Shown piece after piece: positions 27,075 to 35,508 of a stretch of DNA of 64,000 bases. The notes under the pieces were generated by a model. It worked only from the letters and a program-made list of their open reading frames with translations, made no database searches and had not been told where the DNA came from. Location: the NCBI RefSeq assembly GCF_900183575.1, contig NZ_FXUZ01000009.1, forward strand, positions 1 through 64,000, in the 5' to 3' direction. The stretch is from Staphylococcus cornubiensis (lineage in GTDB: Bacteria; Bacillota; Bacilli; Staphylococcales; Staphylococcaceae). Numbering within the stretch: position 1 is the stretch's first letter; every line of letters begins with the position of its first letter. The translations under genes were made by a program, and so were the position numbers.

Positions 27075-27114
27075 AAAGGACTGAGACAATGGGATGCCTC
27101 AGTCCTTTAAAACG
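27075..27114. terminator. Terminator of the minus-strand PSM-alpha-like gene
   Basis: AAAGGACTGAG(ACA) (27076-27089) pairs with (TGC)CTCAGTCCTTT (27095-27108), with T-rich flanks on both strands. It lies just downstream of the PSM-alpha-like stop at 27120 on the minus strand. Confidence 0.78.
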
Positions 27115-27119
27115 TAGGA

Positions 27120-27191
27120 TTATTTTTTGAATGTATCGATTAATCCTTTAATTAATTTAATAATACCTAAGATGATATCTGCCCACATCAT
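27120..27191 (-). CDS. Phenol-soluble modulin, PSM-alpha-like (23 aa)
   Basis: A 23-residue peptide begins MMWADIILGIIKLIKG and ends LIDTFKK. The heptad spacing of Ile/Leu with Lys and Asp on the other face predicts an amphipathic helix. The KGLID-FxxK ending resembles S. epidermidis PSM-alpha. GAGGAGG lies 8 bases before the first ATG; the second ATG is also possible. Like other PSMs it lacks a signal peptide. Too short for routine calling. Confidence 0.82.
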   Translation of the reverse strand: MMWADIILGIIKLIKGLIDTFKK

Positions 27192-27313
27192 AGTGATGAC
27201 CTCCTCTTTATTTATCTTGTAACTACATTTTAAACTACAAATTGTGCATGTAGGGGATTATAGCCTAACTCGCTTATTTGAATGCTTAAGTGTGAAGTTG
27301 AAGGTGATCTTTT

Positions 27314-27346
27314 GACAGTTAGGCAATTCATGGTTGCCAAATTGTC
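27314..27346. promoter_or_regulatory. AgrA-box-like palindrome upstream of the PSM-alpha-like gene
   Basis: GACAGTTAGGCAA (27314-27326) faces TTGCCAAATTGTC (27334-27346). The left half is the same ACAGTTAGGCAAT string as one AgrA half-site of the S. aureus agr P2/P3 region. It lies about 120 bases upstream of the PSM-alpha-like gene on the minus strand, the same distance as the motif upstream of the PSM-epsilon-like gene. Confidence 0.55.
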
Positions 27347-27448
27347 TATATTGTTAAAGTAAGTGTGTTTATTTGTTGGTTAAGTTTTAAAAATTAAATG
27401 TTTTTATTTAATAGTAGTTTTGAAAATGTAATTATTATTTTTTAGAAA

Positions 27449-27499
27449 ACAGTTGGGCATCGTAACTGTACTACGTTTTAAATATTTTAGACGGTTAGG
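27449..27499 (+). promoter_or_regulatory. AgrA-box-like motifs upstream of psm-beta
   Basis: ACAGTTGGGCA (27449-27459) and ACGGTTAGG (27491-27499) lie on the plus strand upstream of the PSM-beta gene. The first is followed by AACTGT, giving an inverted arrangement as at the other two PSM genes. Direct AgrA control of psm genes is established in S. aureus; binding here is inferred. Confidence 0.45.
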
Positions 27500-27624
27500 A
27501 ACGCTAACTAATAAGTTGAGAAATATTGACGGCAATATTTATAAAATACGTTATAGTTGAGTCAACAAAGCAAACACATCACTGCTTTGTAATCTAAAAA
27601 TATCTTTTACGGAGGGGTTCTATT

Positions 27625-27756
27625 ATGACAGAATTATTCGATGCAATTAAAAATACAATCGAGGCAGGTATTAACCACGATTGGGTAACTTTAGGTACAA
27701 GTATTGCTGACATCGTTGCAAATGGTATCAGTGTCGTTAGCGGCTTCTTTGGTTAA
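27625..27756 (+). CDS. Phenol-soluble modulin PSM-beta (43 aa)
   Basis: The 43-residue peptide starts MTELFDAIKNTIEAGINHDW and continues LGTSIADIVANGISVV before ending GFFG. The pattern LFxAIKxTxxAxIN...LGTSIxxIVxNG is diagnostic of the PSM-beta family (44 residues in S. aureus). Beta PSMs are mildly cytolytic surfactants linked to biofilm structuring. GGAGGGG lies 7 bases before the ATG. Only one copy is present, whereas S. aureus has two and S. epidermidis several. A terminator follows at 27872-27936. Confidence 0.93.
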   Translation: MTELFDAIKNTIEAGINHDWVTLGTSIADIVANGISVVSGFFG

Positions 27757-27871
27757 TTCAACGTTTTCATTTCTGACAAAATGATAAACAACTTTCCTTA
27801 ACTATAAATATTTTCAAATTGTCGAGTATATCTTAGTCGAATACGGTTAAGATGACCCACTCGCTTTTGAT

Positions 27872-27936
27872 AGAGATGATATGTTTCGTGCACGTGGGGA
27901 GAACGTGAGTGCATGAACGTGTCATCTCTTTTTTTG
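27872..27936 (+). terminator. Long terminator downstream of psm-beta
   Basis: AGAGATGA (27873-27880) pairs with TCATCTCT (27922-27929), and CGTGCACGT pairs with ACGTGAGTGCATG-type sequence inside, followed by TTTTTTT. It lies about 115 bases after psm-beta. The remaining bases to 28110 show no gene. Confidence 0.72.
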
Positions 27937-28110
27937 AAATGATTCTACAGAGTTAGTTATTTGAGACAATATCACCTGTAATGAGTTCGCCCATTATGTT
28001 GATTAAATGGGCTGAAATATGGAAAAGTGCAATCGAATGAAACTGTCATGACAGTGGATGCATATTTTGATAAGCTAAGGAAGATGTATTTGACATAAGG
28101 GAGGCAAAGT

Positions 28111-28797
28111 ATGCGTTATAAAGTAATTTTATTTGATTTTGATGATACGCTTGTAGACTTTCATGATGCAGAGGTTCAAGCTTATGCACATTTAATGCGT
28201 CACTATGAGGTGCCGTCACATTTACATGATTATCGCCGTTTTAAGGAAATAAATCAAAATCATTGGGAAGCATTTCAACGTGGAGAAATAACAAAAGCAG
28301 AAGTGTTAAGTCACCGCTTTATAGAGACTTTTGAGACATATGGTATGGCAGTCAATGGTCAAGAAGCAGATATTATCTTTCGTGATGGGCTCGCACGTGC
28401 ACCTATTAAATGGCTAGCAGGGATTACACCAATGTTAAAAACGCTACATTCACAGTATGCTCTAGCGATTGTGACAAACGGTGTAACGGATACGCAAGAG
28501 CGACGTATAGCTCAGACGGATTTGCTTTCAGTAATAGATCATGTTTTTATTTCAGATAAAGTGGGCGTACAAAAGCCACATGTAGGATTTTTTGAAGCGG
28601 TGTTTGAGGTATTCCATCAATATGAAAAAGAAGATTTCTTAATTGTAGGAGATTCACTCACTTCTGATATTCAAGGCGGGATAAATGCGGGTATTGATAC
28701 ATGTTGGTTTAATCATCGTCATCTGGAAAATCAGACTGACATTCAACCGACTTATACAATTGAAAAGATTGGAGCGTTGAAAGAGATTCTTGAATAA
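28111..28797 (+). CDS. HAD-superfamily phosphatase, YjjG-type nucleotidase
   Basis: The 228-residue enzyme shows all HAD motifs: DFDDTLVDF (motif I, residues 9-17), VTNG (motif II), a lysine in VGVQKP (motif III) and VGDSLTSDIQGG (motif IV). The alpha-helical C1 cap and the KPHVGFFEAVF segment place it with YjjG-type nucleotidases, which dephosphorylate non-canonical pyrimidine nucleotides. Substrate is inferred from family only. GGGAGG precedes the ATG. It is monocistronic. Confidence 0.85.
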   Translation: MRYKVILFDFDDTLVDFHDAEVQAYAHLMRHYEVPSHLHDYRRFKEINQNHWEAFQRGEITKAEVLSHRFIETFETYGMAVNGQEADIIFRDGLARAPIKWLAGITPMLKTLHSQYALAIVTNGVTDTQERRIAQTDLLSVIDHVFISDKVGVQKPHVGFFEAVFEVFHQYEKEDFLIVGDSLTSDIQGGINAGIDTCWFNHRHLENQTDIQPTYTIEKIGALKEILE

Positions 28798-28982
28798 CGC
28801 TGGAATATTGATCAGCATCAGAATGTGTAATGGAAAGCGACATTCAAGTGTTAGGAGATTGAATGTCTGAAAAGTAGGCCAACATTTTTTAGAGACGGTA
28901 TAGGATACACAGATAGCATGTTGTATTTTTAAGATTGCTATTTCTAGAATCACTGTCACAGGAGCTTTCCTTAACTAAATTT

Positions 28983-29025
28983 GAGGCTGGGGCACAATTA
29001 AGTTTCCCAGCGCTCTCCTACAATG
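28983..29025. repeat. Dispersed hairpin repeat, copy 2 (inverted)
   Basis: GAGGCTGGGGCAC...TTTCCCAGCGCTCTCCTACAATGG is the reverse complement of the GTAGGAGAG-GGGCTGGGAAA sequence at 49524-49545. It lies between the HAD gene and the convergent ylbP-like gene and may act as a terminator for either. Confidence 0.6.
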
Positions 29026-29065
29026 GATGAAAATCAAAATAGTACACTGCTATCAACCTTAATGC

Positions 29066-29515
29066 TTATTGTTGCGGTTCCCAAACGAGGATATCGTGAC
29101 CTTCATCGTTTTTTACTTCTAAATCTTTAAAGCCATTTTTAATAAAGAAGTCTTTAGATTCATTCCTCGCAATCGCTTTAATAGGGAGGTCGAAAGATTT
29201 TGCATATTCAACTAATGCAGAACCGTAACCTTTACCTTGATACTTTTTAAGTACTTCAAGTTTCCAAACGACGAGATAATCGTCAAACTTCGGGAAAAAT
29301 GTTTCTTCTACTTCGCCTTTACGATAAAGTGCCATACGCGCACCAATTCTTTCCCCGACATAAATCCCGTAAAATGGTGATTCAGAACTTGCATCAATCA
29401 TTTCACCATGTAGTTCATTCACCATGTATAAATCTTTGTTGCCAAAATTTTGACGAAAGTCTTCAAAAAGTTCCTCTGTTTTGTAGTTAATGTCAAGGTG
29501 TTCAACTTTTGTCAT
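29066..29515 (-). CDS. GNAT-family N-acetyltransferase (YlbP-like)
   Basis: The 149-residue protein has the GNAT fold. The acetyl-CoA binding motif A is VWKLEVLKKYQGKGYGSALVEYAK (RxxGxG/A form QGKGYG, about residues 90-113). Its location immediately upstream of, and divergent from, bshC-mraZ matches ylbP in Bacillus. Acceptor substrate is unknown. GGGGGTAATCAC provides the ribosome binding site on the minus strand. Confidence 0.85.
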   Translation of the reverse strand: MTKVEHLDINYKTEELFEDFRQNFGNKDLYMVNELHGEMIDASSESPFYGIYVGERIGARMALYRKGEVEETFFPKFDDYLVVWKLEVLKKYQGKGYGSALVEYAKSFDLPIKAIARNESKDFFIKNGFKDLEVKNDEGHDILVWEPQQ

Positions 29516-29646
29516 GTGATTACCCCCTTGTCTTTATTAATTTAATTATAGCTTATTTATTTTCAATTTTGAAGCAAGCCGTTAGATTGTCATCAGAGAT
29601 TGGAACCTTTATACTGTTATGGAATACTGTTTAAGGAGAAATGAGC

Positions 29647-31260
29647 ATGGATTGTTTAAATATTACAGTCAATGAATCGGATCAATTTATTAATCGTTTA
29701 AAACAACAAGATCCAGATGTATTACAATTTTATGATTATGATCCGGTGAAAGAGGAAAGTTATGCGCGCCGTATGCAACAACCTAATAACGGTAGAGAAC
29801 GTGAAATCGCGAAAGTTGTGCGTCAATATATGGCAGATTTAAACCTTTCTGAAGCCCAACATCATGCACTCGATGCTTTAGAAAATGGGGCAAAAGTCGT
29901 GGTAGGTGGACAACAGGCAGGGTTGTTTACAGGGCCGCTTTATACTTTCCATAAAATCATCTCAATCATTGTCAAAGCGAACGAGTTAGAATCTACATAT
30001 GATACACCTGTCGTTCCAGTATTTTGGATTGCGGGTGAGGACCATGATTTTGATGAAGTGAATCATACGTATGTGATGCAACAACGTACAGGAACATTGC
30101 AGAAGGTAAAATATCATACGATGACACCACCGGAATCTAATGTGTCACGCTATGAACCGGATAAGGATGCATTGAAACAGGCATTGACTGACTATTTTGC
30201 GGCTTTACCTGAAACATCTCATTCCAAAGCTTTGTTTCAACAAATTGCTCATTTTATTGATGAATCAGATAATTGGACGTCGTTATTCAAAAAAATTGTT
30301 CATGAATGTTTCGCACACTCAGGCTTGTTATTGATTGATGCGCAATTTGAAGCGTTACGTGAATTAGAAGTGCCATTGTTCAAACAAATCATTCAAAAGC
30401 ATGAACAGATTGACAACGCGTTTCGAACACAACAACAGCGTACGGTGACTGCCGGATTAACACAGATGATTCAAACGGATACGAATGTGCATCTCTTTAT
30501 GCATGAAGAGGGGCAACGTCAGTTATTAAAATACGAGAATGGCGTGTATCGTTTGAGTAAAACGGATGTCACATATACTCAAGCAGAGTTATTAGAAAAA
30601 ATTGAAGTAGAACCAGCGTTATTTTCGAATAATGTTGTGACGCGACCGTTAACTGAAGAATGGGTGTTTAATACGGTAGCATTTGTTGGTGGCCCAAGTG
30701 AAATTAAATACTGGGCGGAATTGCAAACAGTCTTTCATGAAATGGACATTGAAATGCCGATTGTGTTGCCACGATTGCGTTTCACTTATGTGACGCCAAA
30801 AATTGAGAAATTGTTAGCGACATATGATTTAGATTTAGCAGATATAATTGCAAACGGGACAGAAGCCGAGCGCCAACGTTTTGTTCGAGCACAAGCTTCT
30901 GACGAGGTGCTTGCGGAAATGCAACATATGCTAGAGCAGCAACACGCATTTTATGAACGTTTAGAAGCACATTTAAATGCTTCTGAAGATCAACGAAAAT
31001 TATTGAAAAAGAATCATCAGATCCAAACACATCAATATGAATATTTGCAGTCGCGTTATCTTAAAAATATTGAGCGTGAAAATGAGGTCAGCATGCGTCA
31101 CTTCCATTTGTTATCACAAACATTGCATCCTATGGGTGGGTTACAAGAACGTATTTGGAACCCTCTCCAGTTATTGAATGAATTTGGGATAGATATGTAC
31201 ACGTCCTCCACCTTCCCTCCACTTCGTTACACTTTTGATCAATATGTCATTAAAACATGA
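29647..31260 (+). CDS. bshC: Bacillithiol biosynthesis cysteine-adding enzyme BshC
   Basis: The 537-residue enzyme adds cysteine to GlcN-malate in the last step of bacillithiol synthesis. It carries VVGGQQAGLFTGPLYT and FWIAGEDHDFDE, typical BshC core motifs, and a long C-terminal coiled coil (about 390-480). Length equals the S. aureus protein when started at ATG 29647, 8 bases after AAGGAG; ATG 29641 is too close. It lies upstream of mraZ, as in staphylococci and bacilli. Confidence 0.94.
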   Translation: MDCLNITVNESDQFINRLKQQDPDVLQFYDYDPVKEESYARRMQQPNNGREREIAKVVRQYMADLNLSEAQHHALDALENGAKVVVGGQQAGLFTGPLYTFHKIISIIVKANELESTYDTPVVPVFWIAGEDHDFDEVNHTYVMQQRTGTLQKVKYHTMTPPESNVSRYEPDKDALKQALTDYFAALPETSHSKALFQQIAHFIDESDNWTSLFKKIVHECFAHSGLLLIDAQFEALRELEVPLFKQIIQKHEQIDNAFRTQQQRTVTAGLTQMIQTDTNVHLFMHEEGQRQLLKYENGVYRLSKTDVTYTQAELLEKIEVEPALFSNNVVTRPLTEEWVFNTVAFVGGPSEIKYWAELQTVFHEMDIEMPIVLPRLRFTYVTPKIEKLLATYDLDLADIIANGTEAERQRFVRAQASDEVLAEMQHMLEQQHAFYERLEAHLNASEDQRKLLKKNHQIQTHQYEYLQSRYLKNIERENEVSMRHFHLLSQTLHPMGGLQERIWNPLQLLNEFGIDMYTSSTFPPLRYTFDQYVIKT

Positions 31261-31276
31261 TAATATCAGTGGTTTG

Positions 31277-31313
31277 AGAGCTCTTCTAAATATAGGAAGA
31301 GCTCTTTTTTTGT
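31277..31313 (+). terminator. Terminator after bshC
   Basis: AGAGCTCTTC (31278-31287) pairs with GAAGAGCTCT (31297-31306), followed by TTTTTTT. It separates bshC from the dcw cluster. Confidence 0.9.
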
Positions 31314-31406
31314 GTCTAAATTGATAAATATTGGAGATTTTTACAGAATTAGTGGAGCATAGTGGTGAGATGTGGTAAATTATAGTAAAGGTGAGGTGAT
31401 AATAGA

Positions 31407-31838
31407 ATGTTCATGGGTGAATACGAAAATAAACTCGATGCTAAAGGCCGTATGATAGTACCATCAAAATTTCGTTATGACTTAAATGAACGTTTTATTC
31501 TCACACGAGGCCTTGATAAATGTTTATTTGGTTACACACTTGAAGAATGGCAAACGATTGAGGAGAAAATGAAAACCTTACCTTTAACGAAACGTGATGC
31601 ACGTAAGTTTGTGCGCATGTTCTTCTCAGGTGCAATTGAAGTGGAAATCGATAAACAAGGGAGAATTAACATCCCAGCTAAATTAAGAGAGTATGCACAT
31701 CTTGACAAAGAATGTACGGTGATCGGTGTTTCTAATCGTATCGAGATTTGGGACCGAAATACTTGGAATGATTTCTATGATGAATCTGAAGAGAGCTTTG
31801 AAGAGATTGCAGAAGACTTAATTGATTTTGATTTTTAA
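31407..31838 (+). CDS. mraZ: Transcriptional regulator MraZ
   Basis: The 143-residue DNA-binding protein has two AbrB-like domains. Each repeats a core: [15 protein letters not shown] (about 9-23) and [18 protein letters not shown] (about 79-96). MraZ binds repeats upstream of its own gene and represses the dcw operon in E. coli and mollicutes. Several GTGG-type repeats (GTGGAG, GTGGTGAG, GTGGTAA) lie at 31350-31380 and could be its operator. GAGGTGATAAT precedes the ATG. Confidence 0.95.
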   Translation: MFMGEYENKLDAKGRMIVPSKFRYDLNERFILTRGLDKCLFGYTLEEWQTIEEKMKTLPLTKRDARKFVRMFFSGAIEVEIDKQGRINIPAKLREYAHLDKECTVIGVSNRIEIWDRNTWNDFYDESEESFEEIAEDLIDFDF

Positions 31839-31854
31839 AAATGGAGGGTTAGCG

Positions 31855-32790
31855 GTGTTTCATCACATTAGCGTGTTATTAAAAGAGACTGTAGACCAAC
31901 TGAATATTAAAGAAGATGGCGTCTATGTTGATTGCACGTTAGGTGGCGCAGGACATTCGCAATATCTTCTGAATCAATTATCGGATGAAGGTCGATTGAT
32001 TGCGATTGATCAAGATATGACAGCAATCAATCATGCTAAGGAAAAGTTGCAACAAGATTTACATAAAGTCACGTTTATACATAACAACTTTAGAAATTTA
32101 GCCCAAATATTAGCTGAGTTGAACATAGACAAGGTGGATGGCATTCTATACGACTTAGGTGTTTCGAGCCCTCAACTTGATGTACCAGAACGAGGGTTTA
32201 GTTACCAACATAATGCCAAATTAGATATGAGAATGGATCAAACCCAACCCCTTTCAGCCTATGAAGTTGTCAATACGTGGTCTTATGAAGCACTCGTGAA
32301 GATCTTTTTTCGATATGGGGAAGAAAAATTTTCGAAACAAATCGCACGAAAAATTGAAGCAAGGCGTCAGCAACAACCGATTGAAACCACTTTTGACTTA
32401 GTGGAATGCATTAAAGAGGGCATTCCAGCAAAAGCACGACGTAAAGGTGGCCATCCTGCAAAACGTGTCTTTCAAGCGATTCGTATTGCAGTCAATGATG
32501 AACTTGCAGCATTTGAAGATTCATTGGAACAAGCGATTGAACATGTTAAAGTGAATGGTCGTATTTCGGTTATTACTTTCCATTCATTAGAAGATCGTTT
32601 ATGTAAGCAAATGTTTCAAGAATATGAAAAAGGGCCGGACGTTCCACGCGGATTGCCCGTACTTCCAGAGGCATACACACCTAAATTAAAACGTGTCAAT
32701 CGTAAACCTATCGTCGCTGATGCATCAGACTTAGAAGACAATAATCGTGCAAGAAGTGCAAAACTTCGAGTAGCGGAAATATTAAAATAG
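31855..32790 (+). CDS. rsmH: 16S rRNA (cytosine-1402-N4)-methyltransferase RsmH (MraW)
   Basis: The 311-residue AdoMet-dependent enzyme methylates C1402 in the ribosomal P site. AdoMet motif I is [35 protein letters not shown] and the C-terminal [15 protein letters not shown] are family signatures. The GTG start at 31855 ([10 protein letters not shown]) has GGAGGG 6 bases upstream. An upstream in-frame ATG would overlap mraZ and extend the conserved N-terminus. Confidence 0.95.
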   Translation: MFHHISVLLKETVDQLNIKEDGVYVDCTLGGAGHSQYLLNQLSDEGRLIAIDQDMTAINHAKEKLQQDLHKVTFIHNNFRNLAQILAELNIDKVDGILYDLGVSSPQLDVPERGFSYQHNAKLDMRMDQTQPLSAYEVVNTWSYEALVKIFFRYGEEKFSKQIARKIEARRQQQPIETTFDLVECIKEGIPAKARRKGGHPAKRVFQAIRIAVNDELAAFEDSLEQAIEHVKVNGRISVITFHSLEDRLCKQMFQEYEKGPDVPRGLPVLPEAYTPKLKRVNRKPIVADASDLEDNNRARSAKLRVAEILK

Positions 32791-32808
32791 AGGGGCGAAA
32801 AAGAGACT

Positions 32809-33195
32809 ATGGCTGTAGAAAAAATTTATGATACCTATCAACCGCAAGTCGAACCACAGAAAAAGCAATCGACGCAAAAGCAAACCATCAAAAAACAAGT
32901 TGTCGTAAAATTAACTCGGTTTGAAAAAATGTTATACATAACGCTAGTTACGATTATTGCTGTCATCAGTATTTATATGCTATCTTTAAAAATGGATGCG
33001 TATGATACAAGAGGGAAAATTGCAGATTTAGATCAAAAAATTGAAAAACAATCAAGTCAAAATAGCGCATTAAAGTCTGAAACAATGGAGAATGCTTCAT
33101 ATCAACGCATTTATAAAAAAGCTGAAGATCAAGGCATGAGCTTGAAGAACGACAATGTAAAGGTAGTGCGTAAAGATGGCGAAACGAAAAATTAA
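32809..33195 (+). CDS. ftsL: Cell division protein FtsL
   Basis: The 128-residue bitopic membrane protein has a basic cytoplasmic tail rich in Lys and Gln (1-40), a transmembrane helix (about 45-62, MLYITLVTIIAVISIYML) and an extracytoplasmic coiled coil (70-115). It forms the FtsL-DivIC-DivIB complex that activates septal peptidoglycan synthesis. It overlaps pbp1 by 20 bases. Confidence 0.9.
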   Translation: MAVEKIYDTYQPQVEPQKKQSTQKQTIKKQVVVKLTRFEKMLYITLVTIIAVISIYMLSLKMDAYDTRGKIADLDQKIEKQSSQNSALKSETMENASYQRIYKKAEDQGMSLKNDNVKVVRKDGETKN

Positions 33196-35329
33196 AATTA
33201 AAAAAAATAAGCTAGGAGCAGTCCTCCTGATGGGTGTTTTCGGGCTGCTCTTTTTTCTTTTGGTTTTAAGATATGGTTTTGTGATGTTGACGGGGCATTC
33301 GTCAGGAGAAGATTTAATCGCAAAAGCCAATGAAAAGTACTTGTCACATTTAGATGAAGATGCTGAACGCGGTAAGATTTACGATCGCAACGGTAAAATT
33401 TTGGCGGAAGATGTCGACCGCTTTCGTTTAGCAGCAGTCATAGATCCTCAAGCCAGCAAAGATTCAGATAAGCCTCGACATGTGGTGGATAAGAAAAAAA
33501 CAGCTAAAGCACTCGCTAAAATTATCGATATGTCTGAAAAGGATATTGAAAAACGACTCAATACGAAAAAAGCGTTCCAAGTTGAGTTTGGTAAACCGGG
33601 CCAAAATTTAACGTATCAAGATAAAGAAAAAATCGAGAAAGCCAATTTACCTGGGATAACGCTTTATCCTGAAGTGAAACGTTTTTACCCTAATGGCAAG
33701 TTCGCCTCGCATTTAATTGGAATGGCACAAAAAGATCCAGATACAGGTAAGTTAAAAGGCGCTTTAGGCGTTGAAAAGATTTTTGACAGTTATCTGACTG
33801 GTAAAGCTGGACATACTTCATTTACTAAAGATATTTGGGGGTATATTATTCCAAATTCCAAAAATGAAGTAGCGCCTCAACGTGGTGACGACGTACATTT
33901 AACGATTGATTCAAATATCCAAATTTTTGTTGAAGATGCATTAGATAAAATGGTTGAGCATTATGAACCAAAAGACCTTTTTGCTGTCGTGATGGATGCG
34001 AAAACAGGTGAAATTTTAGCATATAGCCAACGACCAACGTTCAATCCAGATACGGGAGAGGACTTCGGTAAAAAATGGGCGAACGACTTATATCAAAACA
34101 CGTATGAGCCTGGTTCGACATTCAAAAGTTTTGGATTGGCTGCTGCGATTCAAGAAGGCGAATTTAAACCGGATCGCAAGTATCAGTCAGGTTATCGAGA
34201 TATTCAAGGGTCCCGCATTTACGACTGGAATAAAAAAGGTTGGGGCGAAATCAACATGGGGCTAGGATTTACGTATTCATCTAACACCTTGATGATGCGC
34301 CTGCAAGACCTTGTCGGTGCGGATAAAATGAAATCTTGGTATGAAAAATTCGGTTTTGGCAAGTCGACAGGTAGCCTGTTTGATGGTGAACAATCAGGGA
34401 ATATTGCCTGGGAAAATGAATTGATGCAAAAAACATCTGCGTTTGGTCAATCGACAACGGTAACACCAGCACAAATGTTGCAAGCACAATCTGCATTTTT
34501 CAATAAGGGTGAAATGATACGTCCATACTTTATCCAATCAGTCGTGAACCCTGTGACGAAAAACACATATTATGAAGGCAAACGTGAAGTTGTAGGAAAA
34601 CCGATTAAAAATGATACAGCGAAGAAAGTGGATAAGCAATTGGATGAAGTTGTTAATAGTGAAGATAGCCATGCGAAAAACTATCGTGTAGATGGTTATC
34701 GTATTGGGGGTAAGACAGGTACAGCGCAAGTAGCTGACCCTGATAATGGCGGTTATGTAAAAGGACCGAACCCATACTTTGTAAGCTTTATGGGACATGC
34801 ACCAAGTAACAATCCACGCGTGGTCGTCTATGCAGGCATGAGCTTAGCCCAAAAGAATGACCAAGAAGCTTATGAAATGGGTGTAAGTAAAGCATTTAAT
34901 CCTATTATGAAAAACACTTTACAATATTTAAATGTAGGCGATAATGAAGTGGATGATAGCAAGACGAAAATCAGCAATGTTCCAGATGTTGAAAACCGTA
35001 CTGTACAACGTGCTGAGGACGAAATTAAAGGTAAAAAACTGAACCCAATCGTCATCGGCAACGGTAAAAAAGTCGTCAGTCAAACACCTTCGTCAAACGC
35101 GCAATTATTGCCAAATAGTAATGTGCTCTTGTTAACTGAAGGCGATTTAACAATGCCAGATATGACAGGTTGGACAAGAGATGACATTGTCGCCTTTGAA
35201 TCATTGACTGATATTAAAGTGGAGGTCAAAGGCAGTGGTTTTGTAAAATCACAATCGAAATCACCACAGTCAGCGATAGATAAAAACACCAAAATTGAAG
35301 TAACGTTAGATTCTGAAAAGACAGAATAA
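33176..35329 (+). CDS. pbp1: Penicillin-binding protein 1 (division transpeptidase with PASTA domains)
   Basis: The 717-residue class B PBP crosslinks septal peptidoglycan. A basic N-terminus and one transmembrane helix (about 13-36) precede the PBP dimerisation domain (about 55-220). The transpeptidase carries PGSTFKSF (catalytic Ser-xx-Lys), YSSN and GGKTGTAQ. Two PASTA domains occupy about 595-717 (VPDVENRTVQRAEDEI; MPDMTGWTRDDI). Symbol follows S. aureus use (pbpA elsewhere). It partners FtsW for septum synthesis. Confidence 0.96.
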   Translation: MAKRKIKIKKNKLGAVLLMGVFGLLFFLLVLRYGFVMLTGHSSGEDLIAKANEKYLSHLDEDAERGKIYDRNGKILAEDVDRFRLAAVIDPQASKDSDKPRHVVDKKKTAKALAKIIDMSEKDIEKRLNTKKAFQVEFGKPGQNLTYQDKEKIEKANLPGITLYPEVKRFYPNGKFASHLIGMAQKDPDTGKLKGALGVEKIFDSYLTGKAGHTSFTKDIWGYIIPNSKNEVAPQRGDDVHLTIDSNIQIFVEDALDKMVEHYEPKDLFAVVMDAKTGEILAYSQRPTFNPDTGEDFGKKWANDLYQNTYEPGSTFKSFGLAAAIQEGEFKPDRKYQSGYRDIQGSRIYDWNKKGWGEINMGLGFTYSSNTLMMRLQDLVGADKMKSWYEKFGFGKSTGSLFDGEQSGNIAWENELMQKTSAFGQSTTVTPAQMLQAQSAFFNKGEMIRPYFIQSVVNPVTKNTYYEGKREVVGKPIKNDTAKKVDKQLDEVVNSEDSHAKNYRVDGYRIGGKTGTAQVADPDNGGYVKGPNPYFVSFMGHAPSNNPRVVVYAGMSLAQKNDQEAYEMGVSKAFNPIMKNTLQYLNVGDNEVDDSKTKISNVPDVENRTVQRAEDEIKGKKLNPIVIGNGKKVVSQTPSSNAQLLPNSNVLLLTEGDLTMPDMTGWTRDDIVAFESLTDIKVEVKGSGFVKSQSKSPQSAIDKNTKIEVTLDSEKTE

Positions 35330-35402
35330 GTGTGAGGTTGGATTTCAAGTGTCATCATGCACCACACAGCTGTTCATCTTGATGAATTGAACTGCTACAG
35401 AT

Positions 35403-35450
35403 GCTATCACTTCAGTTGTGGCATGCGTATGCTCGAATTGAAGTGATAGC
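35403..35450. repeat. 12-bp inverted repeat between pbp1 and mraY
   Basis: GCTATCACTTCA (35403-35414) is perfectly repeated in inverted form as TGAAGTGATAGC (35439-35450), with a 24-base loop that itself contains GCATGC. No T-run follows, so it is not a normal terminator. It could be an RNA processing or stability element or a protein-binding site in the dcw mRNA. Confidence 0.75.
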
Positions 35451-35508
35451 GTCATGTGCAGAAAGAATATGAATGTGAGCAAAAAGAATAGAAGATAAGG
35501 AGAATATT

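Noticed and set aside
28798..28982. Minus-strand frame downstream of the HAD gene
   Set aside because: It overlaps the end of the HAD gene, has no ribosome binding site and no recognisable family.
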